From DASPHG01 sp963748315 (GTDB taxonomy: Bacteria > Actinomycetota > Thermoleophilia > Solirubrobacterales > Thermoleophilaceae), in assembly GCA_963748315.1 (NCBI GenBank), contig CAVVIK010000006.1, positions 992,001 through 1,056,000 of the forward strand: a DNA stretch of 64,000 bases, in the 5' to 3' direction. Positions 37,209 through 46,575 of the stretch are shown in pieces (position 1 is the stretch's first letter; each line of letters begins with the position of its first letter). Made by a program: the position numbers and the translations under genes. A model generated the notes under the pieces. It was given only the letters and a program-made list of their open reading frames with translations. It did no database searches and had not been told where the DNA came from.

Positions 37209-38069
37209 GTGGGCCGCAGGCTCACCGACGCCCTCTGGCGCCGGCCCCGCCTGCAGCTCTCGCTGCTGCTGGCGGGGCCCGTCGGCTGGCTCGTAATTGC
37301 CTACATCGGGTCGCTCGTCGTCCTCTTCGTGGCGGCGCTGTGGCGGCTCGACCCGTTCACCGCCGAGATCGTCAAGGACATCGGCTTCCAGAACTTCGAG
37401 ACGCTGTGGCAGGAGGACGTCTACCGCGAGATCGCCCAGCGGACGTTCATCATCGCTGGGCTGGTCACGCTCGCGGACGCGCTGCTCGCGTTCCCGATCG
37501 CGTTCTACATGGCGAAGATCGCGCGGCCGCGGGTGCGGGCGATTCTCCTCGTGGCCGTCCTCATGCCGCTGTGGTCGAGCTACCTCGTGAAGGTCTTTGC
37601 CTGGCGGACGATCCTCAACGAGGAGGGAATCCTGAACTGGGCGCTCGATCCGTTCGGGGCGAAGGGCCCGGGGTTCGGCAACGTCGCCACGTGGCTCGTC
37701 TTCACGTACCTCTGGCTGCCGTTCATGATCATCCCGATCTACGCGGGGCTCGAGCGAATCCCGAATTCGCTGCTCGACGCGTCGGGTGACCTTGGCGGGC
37801 GCCCCTGGATGACGTTCCGCCGGGTCATCTTCCCGCTCGCGTTCCCGGCCATCGTCGCCGGGTCGATCTTCACGTTCTCGCTCACGATCGGCGACTACAT
37901 CACGCCGTCGCTGGTGTCGAGCACGCAGTTCATCGGCAACGTCGTCTACGACAACGTCGGCATTGCGAACAACCTGCCGCTCGCTGCTGCGTTCGCAACC
38001 GTCCCCGTCGCGGCGATGGTCATCTACCTCCTCGTGGCCCGGCGCCTCGGGGCGTTCGAGAGCCTCTGA
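37209..38069 (+). CDS. potB: Polyamine-type ABC permease (PotB-like)
   Basis: 286 residues with six membrane segments. EAA-type loop: LLDASGDLGGRPWMTFRRVI followed by FPLAFPAI. GTG start; stop overlaps the following ATG (TGATG). First permease of the pot operon. Confidence 0.85.
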   Translation: MGRRLTDALWRRPRLQLSLLLAGPVGWLVIAYIGSLVVLFVAALWRLDPFTAEIVKDIGFQNFETLWQEDVYREIAQRTFIIAGLVTLADALLAFPIAFYMAKIARPRVRAILLVAVLMPLWSSYLVKVFAWRTILNEEGILNWALDPFGAKGPGFGNVATWLVFTYLWLPFMIIPIYAGLERIPNSLLDASGDLGGRPWMTFRRVIFPLAFPAIVAGSIFTFSLTIGDYITPSLVSSTQFIGNVVYDNVGIANNLPLAAAFATVPVAAMVIYLLVARRLGAFESL

Positions 38070-38908
38070 TGTACGTCACCGGCAGAACACGGTTCATGTT
38101 GCGGATCGGGACCGCGATCACCCTCGCGTTCATCTATCTGCCGCTGCTCGTGATCCTGCTGTACGCGTTCAACGAGCGCCGCGTTCAGACGTGGCCGATC
38201 GAGGGGCTGACGCTCGAATGGTTCGACAGGGCGTTCAACAACCCCGGCGTGCGCGACGCGCTCTGGCTGTCGGTCAAGGCGGGGATCGGCGCCACCGCCA
38301 TCGCGCTGCTGCTGGGGACGCTCGCGGCGATGGCCGTCGCCCGCCATCGCTTTTTCGGGCGCGAGACGATCTCGTTCCTCGTGATCCTGCCGATCGCGCT
38401 GCCCGGGATCGTGACCGGCATGGCGTTGAACGCGACATTCAACGAGGTCCTCGAGCCGTTCGGGGTCGAGCTAGGCCTGTTCACCATCATTGTTGGGCAC
38501 GCGACGTTTTGCATCGTGGTGATCTACAACAACGTCGTTGCGCGACTGCGTCGCGTCGGTGGGTCGCTGGAGGAGGCATCCGCCGACCTGGGGGCGGACA
38601 CGTGGCAGACCTTCAGGCTCGTCACGTTGCCGTCGCTCAGATCCGCGGTGCTGGCGGGCGCCCTGCTCGCGTTCGCGCTCTCGTTCGACGAGATCATCGT
38701 CACGACGTTTACGGCGGGCGCCGACGAAACACTGCCGATCTGGATCTACGCGAATATCCAGCGGCCGAACCAGGTTCCGATCGTGAACGTCGTCGCCGTG
38801 CTGGTGATCCTGCTCTCGATGATCCCGGTCTACTTCGCGCAGCGGCTAACGCGCGAGCGGGACGACGAGCCGGGTGTCGTGCCGGTCCCCGCCGCCGGCG
38901 GGCACTAG
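38069..38908 (+). CDS. potC: Polyamine-type ABC permease (PotC-like)
   Basis: 279 residues, six membrane segments. EAA loop: SLEEASADLGADTWQTFRLV then TLPSLRSAV. Starts in the TGATG overlap with PotB; its stop overlaps the convergent GST gene by four bases. Completes potABCD. Confidence 0.85.
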   Translation: MYVTGRTRFMLRIGTAITLAFIYLPLLVILLYAFNERRVQTWPIEGLTLEWFDRAFNNPGVRDALWLSVKAGIGATAIALLLGTLAAMAVARHRFFGRETISFLVILPIALPGIVTGMALNATFNEVLEPFGVELGLFTIIVGHATFCIVVIYNNVVARLRRVGGSLEEASADLGADTWQTFRLVTLPSLRSAVLAGALLAFALSFDEIIVTTFTAGADETLPIWIYANIQRPNQVPIVNVVAVLVILLSMIPVYFAQRLTRERDDEPGVVPVPAAGGH

Positions 38909-39675
38909 GCGGCCGCCACCTCGGCGCTCGCCCCGCGGTGGCGCGCGTACATCTCGAGGGCGTACTTGAACGCCGGCCGATCGACGAGCGAATCGCGCCA
39001 GCGCTTCAGATCCTCCGGGTCGCGCGCCGGGTCGACCTGGTGGTAGGGGAACTCGGGCGGGCGGACGAGCGGTGAGAGGATCGCCGCGGCCGTCAGGTCG
39101 GCGACCGTGAACGAGTCGCCGACGAGGTAGCCGGACGGGCCGCGCTCCGCCTCGATCCGGTCCATCGCGGCGAGAACGGTCTCGCGCGCCTCGGCCGCGG
39201 CCTCCGGATTGACCGTGTACTTGTGCCGCACGACGCGGTCCACGATCGGGAACACGACTTTCAGCGCGCTCGCGCCGCGGCGGCGGTCGGTCCCCAGCGC
39301 CTCGGCCATGAGCTCCGGGTGGCGCAGCAGCGGGTCGAACATCACGCGCCGGAGCTCGTGCGCGCAGTGCTCGTCGAAGAAATCCTCCAGCTCGAGGGCG
39401 CGTTGACGCTCATTTGGGTCCGCGGGGTAGAGGGGCGGATCCGGCCAGCGACGCTCCAATTCCTCAATGATCTTGGTGGAGTCGCCGATTCTCTTCCCAT
39501 CGATATCGATCACGGGAAGCGTGGACGTCCCGCCACGCAGCATGCGTGCGCGGGCGGGCTGCATCCCGGGAAAAACGGATCGCCGTTTATGAGGAATGCC
39601 CTTGTAGTCGAGCGCCCAACGGGCCTTCTCGTTGAAATGCGAGATGTCCAGGTGCCAGAGAGTCGGGATGGTCAT
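38905..39675 (-). CDS. Glutathione S-transferase-like protein
   Basis: 256 residues from ATG 39675. N-terminal thioredoxin-like domain: TLWHLDISHFNEKARWALDY and TSTLPVIDIDGKRIGDSTKI (the cis-Pro/STK region). Helical C-terminal domain ~90-250 with the YLVGDSFTVADLTAAAILSP motif near residue 175. Actinobacteria rarely use glutathione, so the real thiol (for example mycothiol) or role is uncertain. The start overlaps the next gene's 5' region on the other strand. Confidence 0.78.
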   Translation of the reverse strand: MTIPTLWHLDISHFNEKARWALDYKGIPHKRRSVFPGMQPARARMLRGGTSTLPVIDIDGKRIGDSTKIIEELERRWPDPPLYPADPNERQRALELEDFFDEHCAHELRRVMFDPLLRHPELMAEALGTDRRRGASALKVVFPIVDRVVRHKYTVNPEAAAEARETVLAAMDRIEAERGPSGYLVGDSFTVADLTAAAILSPLVRPPEFPYHQVDPARDPEDLKRWRDSLVDRPAFKYALEMYARHRGASAEVAAA

Positions 39676-40513
39676 TAGCGCCAAAACTACCGTGGCGCTG
39701 ACGGCCCTTGCTCTGACGGCGCCCGCTCCCGCGCTCGCGGCGGAGATCAGCGAGCAGCCGACCGACACCGCACGCGCGGGGATCGCTCGCATCGAGTGGA
39801 CCGGCGACGCGGCGGGCGAGGTCGTCGTCGAGCGCAGGTACGGCCTGTGGTGGGTGGTCGCGGCGAGCGTCACGCCGGAGCAGGGGGAGGACGGCAACTG
39901 GTCCGCGCGCTGGCAGCCCGATCGTGAGACCCCCTCAGGGACGCACCGGATCCGCCTCGCGGTGGACGGCGAGACGCTGCTGTCGGACGAGTTCGAGGTC
40001 CGCCCGTGCCAGTGCGTCCTCCCGAACGGGCTACGCGCGCGCTGGCGCGACGGGCGCTTCCGGCTGCGCCTGACGGCCGACTATGCGCCCGCGGGTGTGG
40101 GCGACCGCCGTTTGCTGGCGGGCCCGGTCACGACCGGCCGGCCGGTGGTGCGGGTTCTGCGGGACGGGCGCCGCATCGGCAGCGTCCGGCTTCGCTACAA
40201 GGAAGGCGCCTTCAGGGGGACGTGGAGGGCGCCGCGGGGTTCGCGGGCGTCGGTCGTATTCAGCCTCGTCTCGCTGACGGACGGCTTCGGAAACACCTGT
40301 AAAGGGGGTCAGACCCCCTTTAGAAAGCGCTTAGATCAGCGCGCGCTGGGCGCGGCGGTCGTAGCGCTCGATGTCTTCCTCGTCGAAGACGCCCGAGCTG
40401 GTCGCGCCGCAGTCCGGGCACGCGAGCTCGATCTGCTCGCAGCGGCAGTAGCCAATCGGGAGGCGGGCGTTGATCTCTACGTGACCCGACCCGCAGGCGG
40501 TGCAGATATGTAG
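39668..40513 (+). CDS. Secreted beta-rich protein, C-terminal end altered by a palindrome
   Basis: From ATG 39668: signal peptide MVISAKTTVALTALALTAPA. The mature part is beta-rich, Ig-like: ARIEWTGDAAGEVVVERRYG, RLAVDGETLLSDEFEV, LRYKEGAFRGTW. Up to residue ~210 (GNTC) it reads normally. Then a 23-base palindrome enters the frame and the ORF runs on to 40513 across the whole antisense zinc-ribbon gene. The last ~70 residues are therefore doubtful; the natural end is probably near 40300. Confidence 0.6.
   Translation: MVISAKTTVALTALALTAPAPALAAEISEQPTDTARAGIARIEWTGDAAGEVVVERRYGLWWVVAASVTPEQGEDGNWSARWQPDRETPSGTHRIRLAVDGETLLSDEFEVRPCQCVLPNGLRARWRDGRFRLRLTADYAPAGVGDRRLLAGPVTTGRPVVRVLRDGRRIGSVRLRYKEGAFRGTWRAPRGSRASVVFSLVSLTDGFGNTCKGGQTPFRKRLDQRALGAAVVALDVFLVEDARAGRAAVRARELDLLAAAVANREAGVDLYVTRPAGGADM
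40300..40322. repeat. Perfect 23-base palindrome (REP-like)
   Basis: Arms TAAAGGGGGTC and GACCCCCTTTA around a central A. GGGGTCAGACCCC-type palindromes are seen in many bacterial genomes as small mobile or REP elements. Here it also lies between two convergent genes and may act as a bidirectional terminator. Confidence 0.7.
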
Positions 40514-40528
40514 CTCTGTGGTGCCCAT
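40331..40528 (-). CDS. Small zinc-ribbon protein
   Basis: 65 residues from ATG 40528. Cys clusters: HICTACGSGH, GYCRCEQIE and ACPDCGATS, enough for one or two zinc sites. The acidic tail DEEDIERYDRRAQRAL may interact with a partner. Similar small zinc ribbons are common transcription- or translation-linked proteins, but no function is assignable. Confidence 0.65.
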   Translation of the reverse strand: MGTTELHICTACGSGHVEINARLPIGYCRCEQIELACPDCGATSSGVFDEEDIERYDRRAQRALI

Positions 40529-40731
40529 TGCTCTAAGTCCTTCGGCAGTTAAGAACAGGACTTGAATCCAGTTCTCACTCAAACGAACGTCCGAACAGCG
40601 TCAAAGTTGTCGTCGCAACATGAACGCTTGATTAGGAGATTCGCTTTTCGGCCCCGGCTCCCTGCCGGAACCTCTACATACGGTGTACCCCCGGTGGCCC
40701 GAACGTCACATAGCCAATTCGTCCAGTTCGC

Positions 40732-41581
40732 GTGGCGCCGCGGGCGCTTCTCCTAGTCGCGGTCGGAGTCGGCTCGGTCCAGTTCGGGGCCGCGCTCGCG
40801 CGCACGCTGTTCGACGAGGCCGGCCCGGCCGGCACGGTCCTGGTGCGCGTCGGGATCGCCGCGATCCTGCTCGTGCTCCTCTGGCGGCCGCCTGTGCGCG
40901 GCCACGCTCGCGACGAGTGGCGGCTCGTGGTCGCCTTCGGCCTCTCGCTTGCGGTTATGAACCTCTGCTTCTACGAGGCGCTCGACCGGATCCCGCTCGG
41001 TCTGGCCGTGACATTCGAGTTCGTCGGACCCCTGGGCGTCGCGGTCGCCGGGTCGCGCCGCGCGCTCGACTTCGCCTGGGTCGTCCTCGCGGGCGGCGGG
41101 ATCCTGCTGATCGCCGCGCCGGGCACGAGCGAGCTCGACGCGCTCGGGGTCGCCTACGCGCTGCTCGCCGGCGCGGCCTGGGCCGCCTACATCCTGCTGA
41201 GCGCCCGCACGGGTCGCGTCTTCCCGGGCGGGACAGGGCTCGCGCTCGCGATGTGCGTGGCGGCGGCGGTTCTGCTCCCGATCGGGATCGCGGACGCCGG
41301 CGAGCGCGCTGCTCGACGCGGAGGTGCTGCTGCTTGGTGCGGGCGTCGCGATCCTCTCGTCGGCGATCCCCTACTCGGCCGAGCTCGAGGCGCTGCGGCT
41401 GATGCCCGAGCACGTCTTCGGCGTTCTCCTGAGCCTCGAGCCGGCCGTCGCCGCGCTGGCCGGCTACCTCTTGCTCGACCAGAGCCTCGGCGCGCGCGAG
41501 CTGCTCGGCATCGCGCTCGTCATGGCCGCGACCGCCGGGGCCGTGGCTGGCACCCGTGCGCCGATTCTGCGTGACGCGTAG
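40732..41581 (+). CDS. EamA/DMT transporter, RhtA-like (one frameshift)
   Basis: About ten membrane segments. N-terminal half: ALLLVAVGVGSVQFGAALAR, VMNLCFYEALDRIPLGLAVT, FEFVGPLGVA. C-terminal half after a single-base change near 41305: LLGAGVAILSSAIPYSAELE, LEPAVAALAGYLLLDQ, and ALVMAATAGAVAG. The FEFVGPL and LEPAVAA motifs fit the RhtA/threonine-homoserine exporter branch. Corrected, ~282 residues; probably exports an amino acid or drug. Confidence 0.8.
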
Positions 41582-41595
41582 GCGATAATCCGCGC

Positions 41596-41799
41596 ATGAG
41601 CGGCGAAGAGGACCCGACCACCCGCGAGCTCAGGCTGAAGCAGCTGCAGAGGGAGCAGGAGGAGCGCGAGGCCGCCGACCAGGGCTACACCGAAGAGGAC
41701 ACGGGCACCCACGACGCCCGCGCCGCGAAGGCGGCCTATCTGCGCAAGAAGCTCGAGGAGCGCGCGGAGGCCGAGCGCAAGGCCGACGAGAACGAGTAG
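41596..41799 (+). CDS. Small charged coiled-coil protein
   Basis: 67 residues, almost entirely charged helix (RELRLKQLQREQEEREAADQ, then YLRKKLEERAEAERKADENE). Starts 14 bases after the transporter stop. No hydrophobic segment and no recognisable family. Probably a soluble coiled coil. Confidence 0.6.
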   Translation: MSGEEDPTTRELRLKQLQREQEEREAADQGYTEEDTGTHDARAAKAAYLRKKLEERAEAERKADENE

Positions 41800-41806
41800 C
41801 GAGTAG

Positions 41807-43252
41807 CTAAGTAGCGCTGCGCGCGAGCTCGATCATCAGGCGCACGCCGTAGCCGGAGGCGCCGTTGCCGACGTAGTTGCGCTTCATGCCCCACGCCGTG
41901 CCGGCTATGTCGACGTGCACCCACGGGGTGTCGCCGACGAAGTGCTTGAGGAACTCGGCGCCCGCGATCGACCCCGCGGCGCCGGCCTCGCCCAGGTTCG
42001 AGATGTCGCCGTACTTGCCCTTGATCGCCTCGGCGAACTCGGGGTGCAGCGGCATCCGCCAACCCTCCTCGCCGGTGGCGCGGCCCGCGGCCTCGACGAC
42101 CCCGTACCAGTCGTCGTCGTTCGAGAACAGGCCCGCGTACGTGTGGCCGAGCGCGACGATGATCGCGCCGGTCAACGTCGCGAAGTCGACGATCCGCTCG
42201 ACGCCCTGGTCGATCGCGTAGCAGAGCGCGTCGGACAGGATCAGACGGCCCTCCGCGTCGGTGTTGTTCACCTCGATCGTCTTGCCGTTCATCGCGGTGA
42301 CGATGTCGCCCGGCTTGACGGCGTTGCCGCTCGGCATGTTCTCCGTCGCGGGCACGACCGCGGTGATCTGTGCCGGCACCCCGAGCGTTGCGATTGCGTC
42401 GATCGCTTCGATCACCGCCGACCCGCCCGACATGTCGAACTTCATCTCGTGCATCTTCGACGAGGGCTTGATCGAGATACCGCCGGTATCGAAGGTGACC
42501 GCCTTGCCGACGAACCCGAGATGCGGGCCGTCGCCGCCGCCGCTGTAGCGGAGCACGATCAGCCGCGGCTCGGTGTCGGTTCCCTGGGCGACTGAAGCGA
42601 ACGCGCCCATCTTCATACCGACGATCTGGTCGCGGTCGAACACCTCGACCTCGACCGTGTCGTGCGCATCGGCGATTTCACGTGCGCGCGAGGCGAGGAA
42701 CTCGGGGTTGCACACGTTCGAGGGCAGGTTCTGCAGGTCGCGCGCGGCGTTCTGTGACGTGGCGGTGACGCGCGCCGTCTCGGCCTCGTCGCTGTCGCCG
42801 CCCACGACCTCGAGGGAGGTGAGCCCGTCGGCCCCGTTGTCCTCGTCGTCCTTGGACGACTTGAACTGGTCGAAGGAGTACAGGTTGAGCAGCGTCCCCT
42901 CGATGATCCCGGTCACGGCGCCGTCTTTCTCGGGTGCTGTCCACGACAGCGACTCGGCGCCCAGCTCCTTCGCCCGGCTGGCCGCTGCGGCCGCCGCAAC
43001 GCGCGCCTTCTCGGCGTCGAACTCGTCCTCCTTGCCGAGGCCGGCGATGATCACGCGTCGCCGGCCGCCGTCCTTCGTGTCCTCGTGCGTGACGCACAGG
43101 CGCTTCAGCGTGCCCTTCGCCTCACCCGCGTCCACGAGCTGCTGGAGGTCGGGATCCGTGAGCTTGCCGCCGTCGAAAAGGCCGCATACGCGGGTATCCG
43201 CTTTGGTGTCCGCGGGCTCGCCCTGGCGGACCGTCACCTCGATTGGGGCCAT
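41807..43252 (-). CDS. pepA: Leucyl aminopeptidase (M17)
   Basis: 481 residues from ATG 43252. N-terminal regulatory domain to ~160. Catalytic domain: VGKAVTFDTGGISIKPSSKM with the first metal Lys/Asp, MKFDMSGGSAV, the M17 signature NTDAEGRLILSDAL, and the downstream GHTYAGLFSNDD. Two-metal enzyme releasing N-terminal amino acids, cytosolic. The start is close to, and divergent from, the TSP3-repeat gene. Confidence 0.93.
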   Translation of the reverse strand: MAPIEVTVRQGEPADTKADTRVCGLFDGGKLTDPDLQQLVDAGEAKGTLKRLCVTHEDTKDGGRRRVIIAGLGKEDEFDAEKARVAAAAAASRAKELGAESLSWTAPEKDGAVTGIIEGTLLNLYSFDQFKSSKDDEDNGADGLTSLEVVGGDSDEAETARVTATSQNAARDLQNLPSNVCNPEFLASRAREIADAHDTVEVEVFDRDQIVGMKMGAFASVAQGTDTEPRLIVLRYSGGGDGPHLGFVGKAVTFDTGGISIKPSSKMHEMKFDMSGGSAVIEAIDAIATLGVPAQITAVVPATENMPSGNAVKPGDIVTAMNGKTIEVNNTDAEGRLILSDALCYAIDQGVERIVDFATLTGAIIVALGHTYAGLFSNDDDWYGVVEAAGRATGEEGWRMPLHPEFAEAIKGKYGDISNLGEAGAAGSIAGAEFLKHFVGDTPWVHVDIAGTAWGMKRNYVGNGASGYGVRLMIELARSAT

Positions 43253-43340
43253 GACGGCGCAGTTTATGGTCACTGGACGTTTGATGGATGGCCGTCAGGC
43301 GCGGGTGCAGCACGCCCACGCGCGCGCCGACAGCCAGAAC

Positions 43341-44540
43341 GTGCGCACTTCGCGTGCCATAGCCCTGCTCCTACTCGCGACCCTCCTCCTGGGGGTCTCG
43401 GCTGCCGACGCGCGCACACCGCGGCCGTACGTCAAGAGCGTCTCCCCGCTGCGCGCGAGCGTCGGCGAGCTCATGACGATCCAGGGCTTCTACTTCCGCA
43501 AGGGGTACGCCGAGAACACCGTCGTCTTCGTTGCGAGCGACGGCCGCGTGAGCTACGTCAAGTCGGAGCACTCCACGCGCAGGAAGCTGACGGTGATCGT
43601 TCCCAAGACGGTCGAGCGTCTGCTCGACACGGATGCGAACGGCACCCAGGTCCCGACCAAGTTCCGGATCAAGGTGATCGGGCGCCGGATGAGCCGGCTG
43701 GCGAAGCGCCCGCTCGCGCAGCCGACGATCGGCCCCGACGTGGGCGGCGACTGCGACAAGGACGACATCCCCAACCCGACCGACGGCGACGACGACAACG
43801 ACCAGCTGCCCGACGGCATCGAGCTCGAGATCCGGACGAACCCGTGCGTGTCGGACAGCGACGGCGACAAGCTGCTCGACGGGTGGGAGTACCTGTCGGG
43901 GCTGGATCTGAACACGAACGCGCTTCCCTACCCGGCCAAGCGTCCCTACCCGAACGCCCTGTTCGCCGACGCCGCCGTCGACCATGACGGCGACGGCCTC
44001 TGGGCGTGGGCGGAGCACACGATGTGGTGGCTCGGCGGCCGCAAGTACCCGCTCGACTACAGCGACGGCGACCAGACGACGCAGCCCGACCCGACCGGCG
44101 CCGCCATCTGGAACGACTGGGATCGCGACGGGGCACTCGCGGACGACGAGCGCGACTTCGACAACGATGGCCTCGCCAACATCTATGAGCTTCGCCTCCC
44201 CGGGTTCCAGCCGTGGGAGCCGCAGTTCCCGGGTGCGGTTCGGCCCGACATGTTCGACCCGGACACCGACGGTGACGGCGTGCCGGACGGCCTGGACGAC
44301 CAGGACCACGACGACTTCTCGAACATCGACGAGCTGCGCAACGGCACGTGGCCGATGAACCCGTGCGACCCCGTCGCCAGCCGCACGTGCCCGCGTTGGC
44401 TCGAGGAATCCGACGCCCCGAAGATCCCGGCGCACCTGTGCACTTCGCGGACGGTGGTCGGGGGCGGCGTCGTGAAGTGGTTCAACGACGGTGAGAGCGG
44501 CGGCTCGGCCGACGAGGGCCCCTGCCCGATCTACCCGTAG
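43341..44540 (+). CDS. Secreted IPT/TIG + thrombospondin type 3 repeat protein
   Basis: 399 residues from GTG 43341 (ATG codons further up are possible). Signal peptide VRTSRAIALLLLATLLLG. An IPT/TIG-like Ig domain follows (KSVSPLRASVGELMTIQGFY). From residue ~135 there are Ca2+-binding TSP3-like repeats: CDKDDIPNPTDGDDDNDQLP, SDSDGDKLLDG, VDHDGDGLWAW, YSDGDQ, WDRDGAL, DFDNDGL, DPDTDGDGVPDGLDDQDHDD. Extracellular, Ca2+-stabilised surface protein. No enzymatic motif. Confidence 0.8.
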   Translation: MRTSRAIALLLLATLLLGVSAADARTPRPYVKSVSPLRASVGELMTIQGFYFRKGYAENTVVFVASDGRVSYVKSEHSTRRKLTVIVPKTVERLLDTDANGTQVPTKFRIKVIGRRMSRLAKRPLAQPTIGPDVGGDCDKDDIPNPTDGDDDNDQLPDGIELEIRTNPCVSDSDGDKLLDGWEYLSGLDLNTNALPYPAKRPYPNALFADAAVDHDGDGLWAWAEHTMWWLGGRKYPLDYSDGDQTTQPDPTGAAIWNDWDRDGALADDERDFDNDGLANIYELRLPGFQPWEPQFPGAVRPDMFDPDTDGDGVPDGLDDQDHDDFSNIDELRNGTWPMNPCDPVASRTCPRWLEESDAPKIPAHLCTSRTVVGGGVVKWFNDGESGGSADEGPCPIYP

Positions 44541-44611
44541 CGCCCCAAGTCGACGACGGCTCATAAGTATGGTTCGCCGCTCCCTCTGAGCGAAGGAGTA
44601 GCGAAGACCCC

Positions 44612-45796
44612 ATGCCCAAGACCGCCATTATCGGCGCCGCCCGCACACCGTTCGGCAAGCTCGGCGGCGGCCTCTCGAGCCTCGACGCGACCGACCTGGG
44701 CGGGAAGGCGATCGAGGCGGCGCTCGAGCGCGCCGAGGTAAAGGGCGAGGAGGTCCAGCACGTCGTCTTCGGCCAGGTGCTCCAGGCCGGCCAGGGGCAG
44801 ATCCCGAGCCGCCAGGCGCAGATCAAGGGCGGGATTCCCAAGGAGGTCTCGTCGGAGACGATCAACAAGGTCTGCGCCAGCGGCATCCGCGGCGTCGGGA
44901 TCCTCGACCAGGCGATCCGCGCCGGCGATCTCGAGATCGGCGTCGGCGGCGGGATGGAGTCGATGTCGAACGCGCCCTATCTGCTCAAGCAGGCCCGCTT
45001 CGGCTACCGGATGGGCGACGCGAAGGCGCTCGACTCGATGATCAACGACGGGCTGACCAACCCCTTCAGCGGCAAGCACATGGCCCACGAGGCCAGCGAG
45101 GTCGCCGAGGAGCTCGAGATGACGCGCGCCGACATGGACAAGTTCGCGTTGCGCTCGCACGAGCTCGCGATCCAGGCCACCGAGGAGGGCCGCCTGCCCG
45201 AGGAGATCGTGTCGGTCACGATCAGCTCGAAGAAGGGCGACACGACCGTCGAGGTGGACGAGGCGCCGCGCGCCGACACCAACCTCGAGACGCTCTCCAA
45301 GCTGCCCCCGATCTTCATGGAGAACGGCACCCACACCGCCGGCAACGCGCCGGGCGTCAACGACGGCGCCGGCGCCCTCGTGGTCGCGAGCGACGAGTGG
45401 GCGAAGCAGAACGGCAAGGAGATCCTCGCCACGATCGTCGCCCAGGCGCAGGTCGCTGACGACTTCCCGTACCTCGCGCGCACGCCGGCGAACGCGACCA
45501 AGCTCGCGCTCGAGAAGGCCGGCCTCAAGATCGACGACATCGACCTCTTCGAGATCAACGAGGCGTTCGCCTCGGTCGCGCTCAACTCGATGCGGATGCT
45601 CGAGGTGTCCGAGGACAAGGTGAACGTGAACGGCGGCGCGATCGCACTCGGCCATCCCATCGGCGCCAGCGGCGCGCGCATCCTGACGACGCTCGTCAAC
45701 GAGCTGCGCAGGCGCGGCGGCGGTCTCGGTGTGGCAGCGATCTGCTCGGGCGGCGGCCAGGGCGACGCCGTCATCGTCGAGGTCAACGGCACGTAG
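44612..45796 (+). CDS. Acetyl-CoA C-acetyltransferase (thiolase)
   Basis: 394 residues. Catalytic Cys88 in NKVCASGIRG, FEINEAFA, GHPIGASGAR (His) and the C-terminal CSGGGQGDA (Cys). All key thiolase residues are present. It makes acetoacetyl-CoA or cleaves 3-ketoacyl-CoA. GTG of the next gene follows within 2 bases, so it heads a three-gene operon (thiolase, hydrolase-like protein, HAD phosphatase). Confidence 0.94.
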   Translation: MPKTAIIGAARTPFGKLGGGLSSLDATDLGGKAIEAALERAEVKGEEVQHVVFGQVLQAGQGQIPSRQAQIKGGIPKEVSSETINKVCASGIRGVGILDQAIRAGDLEIGVGGGMESMSNAPYLLKQARFGYRMGDAKALDSMINDGLTNPFSGKHMAHEASEVAEELEMTRADMDKFALRSHELAIQATEEGRLPEEIVSVTISSKKGDTTVEVDEAPRADTNLETLSKLPPIFMENGTHTAGNAPGVNDGAGALVVASDEWAKQNGKEILATIVAQAQVADDFPYLARTPANATKLALEKAGLKIDDIDLFEINEAFASVALNSMRMLEVSEDKVNVNGGAIALGHPIGASGARILTTLVNELRRRGGGLGVAAICSGGGQGDAVIVEVNGT

Positions 45797-45798
45797 TA

Positions 45799-46575
45799 GT
45801 GCCTGAGCTCGAGCGCCCCGACGGAGCGCGCATCCACTACGAGATGCGCGGCGAGGGGCCGCTTGTCGTGCTGTCACTCGGCTTTGCGGCGACGCCGGCC
45901 ACGTACGAGGGCGTCGTCGCCGACCTCGCGCGCGACCACCGGGTCGTCACGTGGGAGCCGCGCGGCTGCGGAAGCTCGAGCGAGGACGGGCCGTTCGACA
46001 TCGAGACGGACGCGGAGGACCTCGTCGCGCTGATCCACGAGCTGGGGGAGCCGGCCGTCGGGTACGGCGCCGGGCACGGCGTGAACGTGACGATACGAGC
46101 GGCGGCACGCGATCCGGAGCTCGTGCGGGGGTTGGTGACTCCCGGCATCGTCACCGCCCTGCGTGACCACCTCGAGGGCACGGAGGGCTTCGCCTCGTCG
46201 CAGACCGTGACGGACATGCTCATCCAGCAGCTCCGCCGCGACCCGCGCGCGGCCGTTCGGGCGACGACCGCCAGCCTCAACCCGCAGCTCGACGAGGAGG
46301 CCCTGCGCGCTCGCATCGACGAGACGCTCGCCTACACGAGCCCCGAGACCACGCTCGCGAGGCTCGAGTCCTGGCTCGAGGACGAGAGCGCGCTCGAGGA
46401 TCTACGGGCGTTGGGCGACCGGCTCGCGATCGTCTGGCATGAAGGCGACTCGTGGCAGTCCGGCACGATCCCGCGCGTGCGCGAGCTCCTGCCCGACGCG
46501 CGCGTGATCGAGGTCGAGGACGGCCCGCTGTCGCGCCCGGACCTGCAGGCGGAGGTCGTCCGCGAGCTCTCATGA
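45799..46575 (+). CDS. Alpha/beta-hydrolase homologue without catalytic triad
   Basis: 258 residues with the hydrolase fold: RIHYEMRGEGPLVVLSLGFA, RVVTWEPRGCGSS, then the elbow position reads GYGAGHG in place of G-x-S-x-G, so the nucleophile Ser is replaced by Gly. Near the C terminus the usual GAGH histidine region reads EDGPLSRPD with no His. It is therefore probably not a hydrolase; it may bind an acyl ligand or serve as a scaffold. Overlaps the next gene (ATGA). Confidence 0.7.
   Translation: MPELERPDGARIHYEMRGEGPLVVLSLGFAATPATYEGVVADLARDHRVVTWEPRGCGSSSEDGPFDIETDAEDLVALIHELGEPAVGYGAGHGVNVTIRAAARDPELVRGLVTPGIVTALRDHLEGTEGFASSQTVTDMLIQQLRRDPRAAVRATTASLNPQLDEEALRARIDETLAYTSPETTLARLESWLEDESALEDLRALGDRLAIVWHEGDSWQSGTIPRVRELLPDARVIEVEDGPLSRPDLQAEVVRELS

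Noticed and set aside
40583..40731. Possible tRNA or other RNA gene between the zinc-ribbon and transporter genes
   Set aside because: No acceptor/T-arm pairing and no T-loop consensus could be found; it holds only the leader/promoter DNA.
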